Notes under the pieces: model-generated
What the model saw: only the letters and a program-made list of their open reading frames with translations
Database searches by the model: none
Told to the model about the DNA's origin: nothing
Translations under genes and position numbers: made by a program
In this document: positions 25,585-34,890 of the stretch, piece after piece
How positions within the stretch are numbered: position 1 is the stretch's first letter
Layout of the letters: the number at the start of each line of letters is the position of its first letter
NCBI RefSeq assembly: GCF_014203835.1
Contig: NZ_JACHJW010000001.1
Span: 3,360,501-3,424,500, forward strand
From: Micromonospora polyrhachis
GTDB lineage: Bacteria > Actinomycetota > Actinomycetes > Mycobacteriales > Micromonosporaceae
Direction of reading: 5' to 3'
Length of the DNA: 64,000 bases

Positions 25585-27441
25585 ATGACCCATTACAAGA
25601 GCAATCTTCGGGATATCGAGTTCAACCTCTTCGAGGTCTTCGGCGCGGACCGTACGTTGGGGCAGGAGCCGTACACCGAGCTGGACACCGACACGGCCCG
25701 GAGCATCCTTGCCGAGATGGACCGGCTCGCCCGCGAGGACCTGGCGGCCAGCTACGTCGAGGGCGACCGCAACCCGCCGAAGTACGACGCGGCGACCCAC
25801 TCGGCGCCGCTGCCCGAGGCGTTCAAGAAGTCGTACCAGGCGTTCATGGACTCCGAGTTCTGGCGACTGGACCTGCCGGGCGAGCTGGGCGGCACCAACG
25901 CACCGCGCGCCTTCTGGTGGTCACTGGCCGAGCTGGTGCTCGGCTCCAACGCCCCGATCTGGATGTACGCCTCCGGCCCGTCCTTCGCGCACACGCTGAG
26001 CATGGAGGGCACCGAGCGGCAGAAGCGCTGGGCCAAGCTCTTCGTGGAGAAGCAGTGGGGCTCCTCGATGGTGCTGACCGAGCCGGACGCCGGTTCCGAC
26101 GTCGGTGCCGGTCGTACCCGGGCCATCGCACAGCCGGACGGCTCGTGGCACATCGAGGGCGTGAAGCGGTTCATCACCTCCGGTGAGCACGACCTCACCG
26201 ACAACATCGTCCACTACGTCCTCGCCCGTCCCGTGGGTGTCGAGGGCGTCGGTGGTCCGGGCACCAAGGGGCTGTCGCTCTTCATCGTCCCGAAGTTCCA
26301 CTTCGACGAGGAGACCGGCGAGCTGCTGGACCGCAACGGCGTCTACGCCACCAACGTCGAGCACAAGATGGGCCTGAAGGTCTCCAACACCTGTGAGCTG
26401 ACCTTCGGCGAGCACGGCGTACCGGCCAAGGGCTGGCTGATGGGTGACGTGCACGAGGGCATCCGCCAGATGTTCCTGATCATCGAGTACGCCCGGATGC
26501 TGGTCGGCACGAAGGCGATCGCCACCCTCTCCACCGGCTACCTGAACGCCCTGGAGTACGCGAAGAACCGGGTGCAGGGTGCCGACCTGCTCCAGACGGC
26601 CGACAAGACGGCTCCCCGGGTCACCATCACCAACCACCCGGACGTACGTCGGTCGCTGATGCTGCAGAAGTCGTACGCCGAGGGGCTGCGGGCGCTGGTC
26701 TGCTACACCGCCTCCTGGCAGGACAAGGTGCACCTGGCTGAGGCGGCCGGTGACGAGAAGGCTGCCAAGATCGCCAAGAAGGTCAACGACCTGCTGCTGC
26801 CGCTGGTCAAGGGCGTCGGTTCGGAGCGGGCCTACGAGCTGCTCGGTCACGAGGCCCTGCAGACGTTCGGTGGATCCGGTTTCCTCCAGGATTATCCGCT
26901 TGAGCAGTATGTCCGGGATGCGAAGATCGACACTCTCTACGAGGGTACGACCGCGATCCAGAGCCTCGACCTCTTCTTCCGGAAGATCGTCAAGGACGGC
27001 GGGAAGGCCCTGATGTCGGTGGCCGCCGAGATCCAGGCGTTCGTCGAGTCCGAGGCCGGCAACGGACAGCTCAAGGAGGAGCGGCAGGCGCTGGGCAGGG
27101 CGCTGGTCGAGGTGCAGACCATTCTCGGCACCATGACCAGTTGGCTCGGTGAGGCGCAGGGCGGCGAGCCGCGGGCGCTCTACAAGGTGGGCCTGAGCAG
27201 CCGCCGGCTGCTGCTCGCCGTCGGCGACCTGGTCGTCGGCTGGCTGCTCCAGCGCCAGGCCGAGATCGCGCTGGCGGCCCTGGCTGGCGAGGTTTCGGAA
27301 GCGGACAAGTCGTTCTACACCGGAAAGGTGGCCGCTGCCCGGTTCTTCGCCCACGAGGTGTTGCCGCGTATCGGCGCCGACCGCCGGATCATCCAGTCGA
27401 CCAGCCTCGACCTGATGGACCTCCCGGAAGACGCCTTCTGA
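25585..27441 (+). CDS. Acyl-CoA dehydrogenase
   Basis: The 618-aa flavoenzyme oxidises acyl-CoA at the alpha-beta bond, first step of fatty-acid breakdown. It shows the FAD-binding segment [31 protein letters not shown], and the C-terminal [30 protein letters not shown] with the catalytic Glu in YEGTTA (quoted in parts). An extra C-terminal domain (about 470-618) is typical of the long FadE subfamily. ATG 25585 is used; a GTG seven codons earlier is possible. No partner gene follows directly. Confidence 0.93.
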   Translation: MTHYKSNLRDIEFNLFEVFGADRTLGQEPYTELDTDTARSILAEMDRLAREDLAASYVEGDRNPPKYDAATHSAPLPEAFKKSYQAFMDSEFWRLDLPGELGGTNAPRAFWWSLAELVLGSNAPIWMYASGPSFAHTLSMEGTERQKRWAKLFVEKQWGSSMVLTEPDAGSDVGAGRTRAIAQPDGSWHIEGVKRFITSGEHDLTDNIVHYVLARPVGVEGVGGPGTKGLSLFIVPKFHFDEETGELLDRNGVYATNVEHKMGLKVSNTCELTFGEHGVPAKGWLMGDVHEGIRQMFLIIEYARMLVGTKAIATLSTGYLNALEYAKNRVQGADLLQTADKTAPRVTITNHPDVRRSLMLQKSYAEGLRALVCYTASWQDKVHLAEAAGDEKAAKIAKKVNDLLLPLVKGVGSERAYELLGHEALQTFGGSGFLQDYPLEQYVRDAKIDTLYEGTTAIQSLDLFFRKIVKDGGKALMSVAAEIQAFVESEAGNGQLKEERQALGRALVEVQTILGTMTSWLGEAQGGEPRALYKVGLSSRRLLLAVGDLVVGWLLQRQAEIALAALAGEVSEADKSFYTGKVAAARFFAHEVLPRIGADRRIIQSTSLDLMDLPEDAF

Positions 27442-27532
27442 CCGATCCGGGGAAGTGGCACGCCTTTTGATCGACCCGGGAAGGTGCCACGTCCGGGGTT
27501 TGCTTCCCTGGCCAAGGGAATCCCCCGAATAT

Positions 27533-27568
27533 GCGGCGGCCGGCGAGCAGTTGCTCGCCGGCCGCCGC
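27533..27568 (+). terminator. Strong terminator after the acyl-CoA dehydrogenase
   Basis: A perfect 17-bp stem (GCGGCGGCCGGCGAGCA with its complement) with a 2-base nominal loop, 92 bases after the stop. A short pyrimidine-poor tail follows (no long U-run, as usual in this GC range). Confidence 0.8.
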
Positions 27569-27646
27569 GCTATTCTTGAGGGGAGTAGTTCGCCCGATTT
27601 GTAATAGGAAGCCCAGAAGCCATCGCACAGGGGGAGTGCAGCGCAC

Positions 27647-27916
27647 ATGGGCATCGGTAGCGGTATCTTCCTTATCACAATAGGCGCGATTCTGACATTT
27701 GCCATCAGAGCGAACGTATGGTGGATTGACCTACGCGCGGTGGGCTGGGTGTTCATCCTGGCCGGTCTGGCCGTACTCCTGACGACCTTCTGGTTCTGGC
27801 AGGACCGGCGACGGCGTGCTCGTACGTTGATCGTCGAGGAGAACCGGCTGTCCCATCCCACGGCGATGATGCCACCACCACCGGATCCGCCCCCGCCGAA
27901 CGCGCCACCGAGCTGA
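27647..27916 (+). CDS. Small membrane protein, DUF6458 family
   Basis: The 89-aa protein begins MGIGSGIFLITIGAILTFA and has a second hydrophobic helix (VGWVFILAGLAVLLTTFWFW), then a basic cytosolic tail ending in a Pro-rich stretch. The pattern matches the actinobacterial DUF6458 family. It has a paralogue at 28783. The role in the membrane is unknown. Confidence 0.8.
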   Translation: MGIGSGIFLITIGAILTFAIRANVWWIDLRAVGWVFILAGLAVLLTTFWFWQDRRRRARTLIVEENRLSHPTAMMPPPPDPPPPNAPPS

Positions 27917-27967
27917 CCATGGCTGGTCGGGGCAGCCGATCGATGGGGCAGTGCTGACCGTAAGTGT

Positions 27968-28074
27968 TCAGCGGAGTTCGTTGACGTCGAAGCGGATCTT
28001 CCGGCCGAGCGCAGTGGCGACGGCCCGGACCTGGTCACGGTGAGTGACCAGGTCCGGGCCGTTCAACGTGTACG
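27968..28074 (-). pseudogene. C-terminal fragment resembling an NmrA/NAD(P)H-binding oxidoreductase
   Basis: A short minus-strand frame reads YTLNGPDLVTHRDQVRAVAT then ALGRKIRFDVNELR and a stop at 27968-27970. This is the pattern seen near the C-terminus of NmrA-like reductases (YxLTGPE...QVxAIxxALGRxIRF). A stop stands just upstream, so only about 34 codons remain. It overlaps the hairpin at 28022-28060. The resemblance is short and could be chance. Confidence 0.4.
28022..28060. terminator. Bidirectional terminator hairpin
   Basis: GGCCCGGACCTGGTCAC (28022-28038) pairs perfectly with GTGACCAGGTCCGGGCC (28044-28060) around a 5-base loop. It lies between the convergent DUF6458 and SixA-like genes. 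Confidence 0.75.
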
Positions 28075-28125
28075 CCTACCGTCCTTCTCGCGTTTCGCCG
28101 ATTCGGTGGGGTGGCGTACGGAGGT

Positions 28126-28665
28126 TCAGGGGTGCGCGGTGAACCGGTCCGTGACCGGTGCCTCGCCCGGGTCGACGGTTGCCCAGTCGCCGGTCACCCG
28201 GTGCACCGCCATGTCACTCGCACCCAGTCCCCCGGAGATCGGGTGCGTGGGATCCAACAGGTACGACAACTGGGAGATGCTCGGGTTGTGCCCGATCAGT
28301 AGCACCACGCTCCGCGACGGATCCAGGGCGCGAAGCAGGTCGAGTAGCTCCTCGGCACCGTGCTGATAGATCGTGGCCTCGTAGTGGACGATCGGTGCGT
28401 TCGGGGATGCCAGCGGATCACTGGTCCTGCTCGGCCGCTCCGCCAGCTCCGTCAGGCCCAGTGCCACACCGTGCCAGGTCTGGCGGGTGCGTTGGGCCGG
28501 TGAGCAGATCACCGTGTCCGGTCGGTAATGGTGTTCGGCCAGCCACTGGCCGGCGGCCGCCGCGTCGGCGGCACCGAGCGCGGTGAGCGGCCGGTCGAAG
28601 TCCGGCAGGTCCGGTGACTGTCCGGCCTGGGCATGGCGGAGTAGGACGATGCGCCGTTCGGTCAT
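28126..28665 (-). CDS. SixA-like histidine phosphatase
   Basis: The 179-aa protein belongs to the phosphoglycerate-mutase-like histidine phosphatases. RHAQAG near residue 9 holds the catalytic His, DRPLTALG follows, and SPAQRTRQT and LIGHNPSIS hold the second Arg and His. SixA removes phosphate from phospho-His in sensor kinases in Escherichia coli; bacterial homologues of this length probably have similar small phosphoprotein substrates. The ATG at 28665 starts just before the catalytic strand. Confidence 0.85.
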   Translation of the reverse strand: MTERRIVLLRHAQAGQSPDLPDFDRPLTALGAADAAAAGQWLAEHHYRPDTVICSPAQRTRQTWHGVALGLTELAERPSRTSDPLASPNAPIVHYEATIYQHGAEELLDLLRALDPSRSVVLLIGHNPSISQLSYLLDPTHPISGGLGASDMAVHRVTGDWATVDPGEAPVTDRFTAHP

Positions 28666-28782
28666 CCGCCCAGCTTGCCTGATTGACCGTGGAACCACGT
28701 GGGTAAGTCGATGAATGCCGCAACCTCACATGTGGCAAGCGGCGGGTAGCGAATGCCAGCTGATAGCCAAGGAGGCAGCAAA

Positions 28783-29052
28783 GTGGGCATCGGTGGAAGC
28801 ATCTTCCTTATCGCCCTGGGCGCGATCTTCGCGTTCGCGGTCGAGTTCGAGCTGGGCTGGCTCGACATCAGCGTCGTCGGCTGGGTGCTGATGATCGCTG
28901 GTGTGGTCGGTCTCATCATGACCAGCTGGTTCTGGAACCGGCGTCGCACCGTCGTCACCACCCCCGTGGCGGAACGCCGGGTCGTACCCACCCAGGACGC
29001 CCGGGTCGTCGAGGAGTACCGCGAGGTGCGCCGCCCCGGCCAGCCGCGTTGA
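28783..29052 (+). CDS. Small membrane protein, DUF6458 family, second copy
   Basis: The 89-aa protein reads VGIGGSIFLIALGAIFAFA, then LDISVVGWVLMIAGVVGL and a polar Arg/Val-rich tail. GTG 28783 is chosen because AAGGAGG stands seven bases upstream and because it aligns with the start of the paralogue at 27647. Upstream in-frame codons are not needed. It ends at a hairpin shared with trhA. Confidence 0.82.
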   Translation: MGIGGSIFLIALGAIFAFAVEFELGWLDISVVGWVLMIAGVVGLIMTSWFWNRRRTVVTTPVAERRVVPTQDARVVEEYREVRRPGQPR

Positions 29053-29091
29053 CGGCACAGCAAGTCATCGGCCCCGATCAGGATCTGCGTC

Positions 29092-29129
29092 AATGGGTGG
29101 AGTGAGTGTGAGCGCTCACCCCACCCATT
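29092..29129. terminator. Hairpin between convergent genes
   Basis: AATGGGTGGAGTGAG (29092-29106) pairs with CTCACCCCACCCATT (29115-29129) with one mismatch. It serves the DUF6458 gene and the trhA gene, whose stop is 5 bases away. Confidence 0.7.
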
Positions 29130-29133
29130 GCGC

Positions 29134-29811
29134 TCAGGCGAAGAGGGCGAAGTAGATGGCGATGTGGTGGCAGATCGCGGCCAGCAGGGTGCAGGCGTGG
29201 AAGAACTCGTGGTGGCCGAAGACGGTGGGCCAGGGGTTGGGTCGGCGTAGCGCGTAGAAGACGGCACCGACGCTGTAGACCGCCCCGCCGACGATCAAGA
29301 GGACCAGCGCGGTGACACCACCCTCGCGCAGGATGTCCGGCAGGATCGCGACCGCCACCCAGCCGAGAGCCAGATAGAGCGGCGCGGAGACCCAGCGTGG
29401 TACGTGCGGCCAGACGAGTTTCAGCGCCACTCCGGCCAGGGCACCGCCCCAGACCAGCGAGAGCATGATCGCTGCGCTCCGGTCGGAGAGCAGCAACAGG
29501 CAGAGCGGGGTGTACGTACCGGCGATGAATACGAAGATCATCGAATGGTCGAGTCTTCGCATCACCTGATAGCCGCGCTCGGACCAGACCCGTCGGTGAT
29601 AGAGGGCGCTGGTGCCGAACAGGCCGCAGACGGTGAGGCTGTAGATGGCGCAACTGATCAGCGGAGCCCAGCCGGGCCGACTGGCGGCGAGTGAGCAGAG
29701 CACTATGCCGCAGACGGCTGCGACAAAGAAGGCGTAGGCGTGCAGCCAGCCGCGCATCCGTGGCTTACCGATGTCGACCGGCTTCATCCGTAACGGGGCC
29801 GAGGTGGTCAC
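29134..29811 (-). CDS. trhA: Haemolysin III-type membrane protein (PAQR family)
   Basis: The 225-aa protein has seven membrane segments and PAQR/haemolysin III motifs: SALYHRRVW, LDHSMIFVFIAGTYTPL, a late GHHEFFHACTLLAAICHH, with conserved metal-binding His and Asp. TrhA homologues help maintain membrane-lipid energetics. It ends within 5 bases of a hairpin, and the upstream gene (exonuclease) is on the same strand but 47 bases away. The length is normal. Confidence 0.85.
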   Translation of the reverse strand: MTTSAPLRMKPVDIGKPRMRGWLHAYAFFVAAVCGIVLCSLAASRPGWAPLISCAIYSLTVCGLFGTSALYHRRVWSERGYQVMRRLDHSMIFVFIAGTYTPLCLLLLSDRSAAIMLSLVWGGALAGVALKLVWPHVPRWVSAPLYLALGWVAVAILPDILREGGVTALVLLIVGGAVYSVGAVFYALRRPNPWPTVFGHHEFFHACTLLAAICHHIAIYFALFA

Positions 29812-29858
29812 GTCACTAGGTTACGGCACCGTAGGTTACTTCTAAGTAGTGGAACGCG

Positions 29859-30497
29859 TCACGTGTCGCCGGCAGGCGCGCCGGCGCCAGGATCACCCGG
29901 CCAGGCTCCGGCGGCCAGGGTGTGCAGCACGAGCGCGCCGATGTTCCACGCATCGTCGGCACCGCTGTGATGGCGGCCCTCCAACGGAAGCTCGACGTGC
30001 CGAAGCGCCCCGGCCATCCCCATCTTCCGCTGGAGGCCGTACGCCTGCGCGAACACCGCCTTGGCGTTGACGTGCCGGGCACCGAACGGGTACGGCACCT
30101 GCGTGGCCCCGCATTGGCGCTGGAACTGCAGCCGGTCGTAGTCGCCCCAACTAGCCCAGACCCGGGGACCCGCCTGATGCCGCGTCGCCAGGAGTCTGCA
30201 CGCCTCCGCGAAACTCACGCCGGCGTCGACCTCGGCCTGGGTGAGGCCGGTGAGTTCCGTACAGAACGCACTCACCCGCGACCGTGCCGGCCGGACCAGG
30301 ATCCGGTCACGGGCCACCCGCCGCCGGTCGACCAGATCGACCACGCAGAGTCCGATCTCGATGATCTCGTTGGTCTGGTCCCGTGGGGACGGACCCCGCC
30401 AGCAGGTCGCCTCGACGTCCACGACGTTGAGTAACCGATCGGGCTCCCATGGATGTGACACGACGGTGAGCCTATGGATCGGCTGGTACGCCAGCAT
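29859..30497 (-). CDS. DEDDh-type 3'-5' exonuclease domain protein
   Basis: The 212-aa protein has DEDD motifs: VVDVEATCW (about residue 26), then EIIEIGLCVVD, WGDYDRLQFQ and a C-terminal HHSGADDAWNIG with the final His and Asp. The layout resembles KapD/ERI1-like ribonucleases more than DnaQ. The substrate may be RNA or DNA ends. A GTG about 12 codons inside could be the true start. Confidence 0.8.
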   Translation of the reverse strand: MLAYQPIHRLTVVSHPWEPDRLLNVVDVEATCWRGPSPRDQTNEIIEIGLCVVDLVDRRRVARDRILVRPARSRVSAFCTELTGLTQAEVDAGVSFAEACRLLATRHQAGPRVWASWGDYDRLQFQRQCGATQVPYPFGARHVNAKAVFAQAYGLQRKMGMAGALRHVELPLEGRHHSGADDAWNIGALVLHTLAAGAWPGDPGAGAPAGDT

Positions 30498-30606
30498 CCG
30501 GTTTTCCTCCGCCGCCCGATCCTGTCGATTGGACGGCTGGATGCCGAGTGGACGCCCGGACCGATGGAGCTGACGCCCAGCCCGATGTCAGGCAGGATGC
30601 TGAGCC

Positions 30607-31227
30607 ATGCGGGTACGGCGGGTGGGAGAGCACGGACTCCTCCTCGACTGCGTCGACGCGGGCCAGGTCGAGACGTGGCGAGCCGAACTCTGGCGACGAC
30701 GCGCGGCCGGCGAACTCGACGCCGTCGAGATCGTCCCGGCGGCGCGAACGGTGCTGCTCGACGGGGTGCCCGATCCCGCCGCGACAGCGACGTCGATCGC
30801 CCGCTGGTCGCCGCAACCGGTCATCGAGACCACCACCGGGAACAGTCCCGAGGTGGCCATCCCCACCGCGTACGACGGGGCGGACCTGCCCGAGATAGCG
30901 GCATTCTGGGGCACTACCGTCGAGGCGGCGGTCGAGCGGCTGACCAGCATCGAGTTCCGGGTGGCGTTCTGCGGCTTCGCCCCCGGCTTCGCCTACCTGA
31001 CCGGCCTGCCCGAACAGTGGACAGTGCCCCGACTGGCCACCCCCCGACCGAAGGTGCCGGCCGGCTCGGTCGCGCTCGCCGGGGCGTACGCCGGGATCTA
31101 TCCCACCGCCTCGCCCGGCGGTTGGCGACTGGTCGGTCGGACCGAGGTCACGCTCTTCGACGTACACCGTGACCCGCCGGCGCGGCTCGTCCCCGGCGCT
31201 CGGGTCCGGCTGGTGCGGGCATCGTGA
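30607..31227 (+). CDS. pxpB: 5-oxoprolinase subunit B (allophanate hydrolase subunit 1-like)
   Basis: The 206-aa protein is a PxpB/KipI-type subunit: EFRVAFCGFAPGFAYLTGLP, LATPRPKVPAGSVALAGAYAGIYP and SPGGWRLVGRT (short segments). Together with PxpA and PxpC it hydrolyses 5-oxoproline (pyroglutamate) to glutamate with ATP. It is the first gene of the operon and overlaps pxpC by 4 bases (GTGA). Confidence 0.92.
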   Translation: MRVRRVGEHGLLLDCVDAGQVETWRAELWRRRAAGELDAVEIVPAARTVLLDGVPDPAATATSIARWSPQPVIETTTGNSPEVAIPTAYDGADLPEIAAFWGTTVEAAVERLTSIEFRVAFCGFAPGFAYLTGLPEQWTVPRLATPRPKVPAGSVALAGAYAGIYPTASPGGWRLVGRTEVTLFDVHRDPPARLVPGARVRLVRAS

Positions 31228-32072
31228 TCGAGGTCGTTCGGGCCGGTGCCCTAACCACCGTCCAGGACCTGGGCCGACCAGGCTACGCGCACCTCGGCGT
31301 ACCCCGCTCCGGCGCGCTGGACGCCCCGGCGTTACGGCTGGCCAACCGGCTGGTCGGCAACCCGGAAGAGTGTGCCGGGCTGGAAACCACGGTGACCGGC
31401 TGTGCGATCCGACTGGTCGACGCCGGGACGGTCGCGGTGACCGGAGTCGACGCGCCGGTACGGGCCGCCGGGCGGCCAGCCGATCCTGGGCGGCCGTTGG
31501 CCATACCGGCGGGTGGGCTGGTAGAGGTCGGACCAGCTCGGACCGGGGTGCGCTCCTATCTGGCCGTCGCCGGAGGCATCGCCGTCGAGCCGGTGCTCGG
31601 CAGCCGCGCCACCGACACCCTCTCCGGGCTCGGCCCGGCACCGCTGCGCGACGGCGACACCCTGCCGACCGGCCCGGTCACCAGCGCCCCCGCCCCGGTC
31701 GACTTCGTGCCGTGGCCGGCCCCGTCCACCATGGTCGACCTGCCGATCCGCCTCGGCCCCCGGGACGACTGGTTCACCGACGAGGCCATCGCCCGACTGC
31801 TCGGTACGACGTACACGGTCACTCCGGTGAGCAACCGGGTTGGTGCGCGACTGGCCGGTGTGGCCCTGCCCCGCGCGAAGGTCGGCGAGTTGCCCAGCGA
31901 AGGGATCGTGCTCGGGGCGGTACAGGTGCCCGCCGACGGGCAGCCGCTGATCTTCCTCGCCGACCATCCGACCACCGGTGGCTATCCGGTGATCGGTGTG
32001 GTCGCCGACGTGGCGCGGCTGGCCCAGGCCCGCCCGGGTACTACCGTGCGATTTCATGGACCTCAACGCTGA
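31224..32072 (+). CDS. pxpC: 5-oxoprolinase subunit C (allophanate hydrolase subunit 2-like)
   Basis: The 282-aa protein is the PxpC/KipA subunit: MIEVVRAGALTTVQDLGRPG, GVPRSGALDAPALRLANRLV and the C-terminal PTTGGYPVIGVVAD. The GTG overlaps the pxpB stop, and its own 3' end overlaps pxpA by 17 bases, so the three are tightly coupled. It forms a complex with PxpB that carries the ATP-dependent step with PxpA. Confidence 0.92.
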   Translation: MIEVVRAGALTTVQDLGRPGYAHLGVPRSGALDAPALRLANRLVGNPEECAGLETTVTGCAIRLVDAGTVAVTGVDAPVRAAGRPADPGRPLAIPAGGLVEVGPARTGVRSYLAVAGGIAVEPVLGSRATDTLSGLGPAPLRDGDTLPTGPVTSAPAPVDFVPWPAPSTMVDLPIRLGPRDDWFTDEAIARLLGTTYTVTPVSNRVGARLAGVALPRAKVGELPSEGIVLGAVQVPADGQPLIFLADHPTTGGYPVIGVVADVARLAQARPGTTVRFHGPQR

Positions 32073-32808
32073 CCTCGGTGAAGGCTTCGGCATCTGGCGG
32101 CTCGGTGACGACGAGGCACTGCTCGACCTGATCACCTCGGCCAACGTCGCCTGCGGCTTCCACGCCGGAGACGCCAGCACCATGCGCCGGATCTGCGCGG
32201 CGGCCGCCGAACGCGGGGTCGCCGTCGGAGCCCAGGTCGGCTACCGCGACCTGGCCGGCTTCGGCCGGCGGCGGATCGAGTACGCCTTCGACGAACTGCG
32301 CGACGAGATCGTCTACCAGATCGGTGCGTTGGACGCCTTTTGCCGGCTCGCCGGAACCTCGGTGCGGTACGTCAAACCACACGGCGCGCTCTACAACACC
32401 GCTGCCCGGGACGAGTCCCAGGCGGCGGCGGTGGTGGCCGCGGTGGCCGGCTACCACCCGGGGCTGCCGGTGCTCTGTCCGCCCGGATCGGTGCTCGCCC
32501 AACTGGCCACCGGGGCCGGACTGCGGGCCGTCGCCGAGGGATTCGCCGACCGGGGCTACCAGTCCAACGGCGCGCTGGTGCCACGTACCGCCCCCGGTGC
32601 GTTGGTCACCGATCCGGACCAGGCAGCCGACCGGGCGGTGCTGATGGCCGTCGAGCAGCGCGTCGTGGCGGTGGACGGCACCCCCGTACCCGCCCCGGTG
32701 GAGTCGATCTGCCTACACGGCGACACCCCGGGCGCGGTGACGGCCGCCGGGCGAGTCCGCGCCGCTCTCAGCCGTGCCGGGGTGGAACTCGCCTCGTTCG
32801 CGGGCTAG
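32056..32808 (+). CDS. pxpA: 5-oxoprolinase subunit A (LamB/YcsF family)
   Basis: The 250-aa protein is a YcsF-type subunit: MDLNADLGEGFGIW, ANVACGFHAGDASTMRR, VGAQVGYRDLAGFGRR and YVKPHGALYN. ATG 32056 fits the family start, whose N-terminus is nearly invariant. The order B-C-A with overlaps is a known alternative to A-B-C. The last codons are duplicated downstream (see repeat). Confidence 0.93.
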   Translation: MDLNADLGEGFGIWRLGDDEALLDLITSANVACGFHAGDASTMRRICAAAAERGVAVGAQVGYRDLAGFGRRRIEYAFDELRDEIVYQIGALDAFCRLAGTSVRYVKPHGALYNTAARDESQAAAVVAAVAGYHPGLPVLCPPGSVLAQLATGAGLRAVAEGFADRGYQSNGALVPRTAPGALVTDPDQAADRAVLMAVEQRVVAVDGTPVPAPVESICLHGDTPGAVTAAGRVRAALSRAGVELASFAG

Positions 32809-32884
32809 CGCCGTACTCGCCGGTTGCGGATGACCGTCCTCTCCTTCGGCTTCAAGTGGAACTCGCCTCGTTCGCGCGCTAGCG
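32782..32884. repeat. Duplicated 3' end of pxpA
   Basis: Twenty-nine bases starting GTGGAACTCGCCTCGTTCGC and including the TAG stop (32782-32810) recur with one mismatch at 32856-32884. The 46 bases between carry no gene. A small unequal duplication is the simplest origin. The second copy lies just before the stop of the convergent thioredoxin-NHL gene. Confidence 0.9.
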
Positions 32885-32898
32885 GTGCACTTCGGGGG

Positions 32899-34737
32899 TC
32901 AGGTGTCGAGGCCGCGCAGGATCAGCGGGAGGCGGTTCGGGCCGTCGGGCGTGAGACGTACCGGCACTCCCCAGTCCTGCCGGGTGAGGTGACAGGCCGC
33001 ATGCTCCTCGTCGGCGTCACAGGTCGCCGCCTGGGCGGTCACCTGGAGCACACCGCTGGTCACCTCGGGATTGACGACCAGCCGGCGGGACAGCTCGGTG
33101 GTGACCCCGACGCCGTCGAGCAGCAGCTCCGGTGGGGACGCCGACACCTCAAGCCGGGTCGACGGCCCGAACGTCTCGTCCAGTTTCTGGCCGGGCGGCG
33201 GAGTGAAGACGATGTCCAGGGTCACCTCGCCGGGGGCGAGGTCGGTCGGTGGGCGTTCCGCCCGGTGCCGGTCGCCGTTGACCGTCGTCGCGCCGATGGC
33301 GGAGAGCGCACCCGGCGCCAGCCGGGACAATCGATGTGCTGCCGACTCGACCACCAGCACCACGCCGTCAGCGGCCAGCACGACGTCGCTCGGCTCGGCC
33401 AGGCCATCGGCCACGGTGGCGACGACGTCGGCCTCCGGGTCGTAGCGGCGGACCGCCCCGTTGTACGTGTCGGCCACCAGAACCGAGCCGTCCGGCAGCG
33501 CGCACACCCCCAGCGGATGCTGGAACAACGCCTGGTCGGCGGGACCGTCGACGTGACCGAAGTCGAACAGGCCCTGCCCCACCGCCGTGTGCATCGCACC
33601 GTCCTCGACGTACCGCAGGGCGCTGGTCTCGCTGTCTGCGATCCACAGGCGGGAGCCATCCGGTGAGACGGACAGCCCGGACGGCTGGGCCATCCATACG
33701 TCGGGCAGTGGCCCGTCGCGTAGCGCCTCGACCGTGGTGCCGGCGTAGATCCCGACTGTCCGCTTTACCGGATCGAACCACCAGAGCTGGTGGATACCGG
33801 CCATCGCGATGACGACCTTGTCGTCGTACCAGGCGAGGTCCCAGGGGGAGGAGAGGTCGATGGAGAGCGCGTCGTGTGCGTGGTCGTCGACCGTCGAGCG
33901 CCACTGGCGGCCGGTGCCGGCGACCGTGGTCACCTCGCCGGTCGCCAGGCTGACCCCGCGCAGCAGGTGGTTGACGGTGTCTGCGACGACCAAGTCGTAG
34001 CCGGCGATCCCGGCGACGTGCTCAGGCAGCCGGCACATCCCCTGCGGCTCGGAGAAGCTCGCCTGGTCGGCCGCACCGTTGGCCCGACCGCGCTCGCCGG
34101 AGCCGATCCGCCGCCGCACGGTCTCCCCGTCGGGGGCCAGCTCGACCAGCGAGTGTCGGGCCGAGTCGGAGACCAGCAGGTTTCCGCCGTCGAGCGCCAC
34201 GGCCTTGCCGGGAAAGCGCAGGCTGGTCGCCGGTTCGGCCGGCGGGACGTACGGCCCGACCCCCCGGTGCAGGGTGCCCTTGGCCTCGTGCACCTCGATC
34301 AGCTCGTCGAGGAGTCGACCGATCCCCTCCGCGTGGCCCTCACCGGCCATCGTGGCGACGACGTAGCCCTCCGGGTCGATCACGGACAGGGTCGGCCAGG
34401 CCCGGGCCGCGTACTGCTGCCAGGTCTTCAGTTCCGGATCGTCCAGCACCGGGTGCGCGACGCCGTACCGCTCGACGGCGGCGACTACGGCATCCGGGTC
34501 TCGTTCGTGCTCGAACTTTGGCGAGTGCACGCCGATGACGACGAGTACGTCGCCGTACTTCTCCTCCAGGGGACGCAACTCGTCGAGTACGTGCAGACAG
34601 TTGACGCAGCAGAAGGTCCAGAAGTCGAGGATCACGAAACGTCCTCGGAGATCTGCCAGCTTGAGGTCCTGCCCGCCGGTGTTCAGCCACGCGCGGCCCT
34701 GGAACTCGGGTGCGCGTACCCGTGGTGATGCGTCCAT
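32899..34737 (-). CDS. Thioredoxin-like/NHL-repeat fusion protein
   Basis: The 612-aa protein begins with a thioredoxin-like domain (residues 10-150: DFWTFCCVNCLHVLDELRPLE, with the CxxC pair Cys44/Cys47). A six-bladed NHL beta-propeller follows (about 170-480; repeats such as FSEPQGMC, NHLLRGVSLATGEVTTVAGTG, FQHPLGVCALPDGSVLVADTYNGAVRRYD). A C-terminal beta domain ends it. The layout equals NHLRC2-type proteins. A thiol redox role is inferred. There is no signal peptide, so it is cytoplasmic. ATG 34737 starts just before the domain; a longer frame is less likely. Confidence 0.85.
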   Translation of the reverse strand: MDASPRVRAPEFQGRAWLNTGGQDLKLADLRGRFVILDFWTFCCVNCLHVLDELRPLEEKYGDVLVVIGVHSPKFEHERDPDAVVAAVERYGVAHPVLDDPELKTWQQYAARAWPTLSVIDPEGYVVATMAGEGHAEGIGRLLDELIEVHEAKGTLHRGVGPYVPPAEPATSLRFPGKAVALDGGNLLVSDSARHSLVELAPDGETVRRRIGSGERGRANGAADQASFSEPQGMCRLPEHVAGIAGYDLVVADTVNHLLRGVSLATGEVTTVAGTGRQWRSTVDDHAHDALSIDLSSPWDLAWYDDKVVIAMAGIHQLWWFDPVKRTVGIYAGTTVEALRDGPLPDVWMAQPSGLSVSPDGSRLWIADSETSALRYVEDGAMHTAVGQGLFDFGHVDGPADQALFQHPLGVCALPDGSVLVADTYNGAVRRYDPEADVVATVADGLAEPSDVVLAADGVVLVVESAAHRLSRLAPGALSAIGATTVNGDRHRAERPPTDLAPGEVTLDIVFTPPPGQKLDETFGPSTRLEVSASPPELLLDGVGVTTELSRRLVVNPEVTSGVLQVTAQAATCDADEEHAACHLTRQDWGVPVRLTPDGPNRLPLILRGLDT

Positions 34738-34890
34738 GCGATCAGCCTGCCACGCCGTCTGGCGTCGAAGGCGGGGGGTTGTGCAGGTCTGCCAGCGGTG
34801 AGCGTCCCGGAGCATGGCCTCACCCTGGGGAGTCACGATTCCGCCCCGGCACCGGACGTCCCCCTGTGGCGGGCCATTGGCGAGCCACCA

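Noticed and set aside
25921-28038. 705-codon minus-strand frame opposite the acyl-CoA dehydrogenase
   Set aside because: It is entirely antisense to a strongly conserved enzyme. Long antisense frames are common at this GC content.
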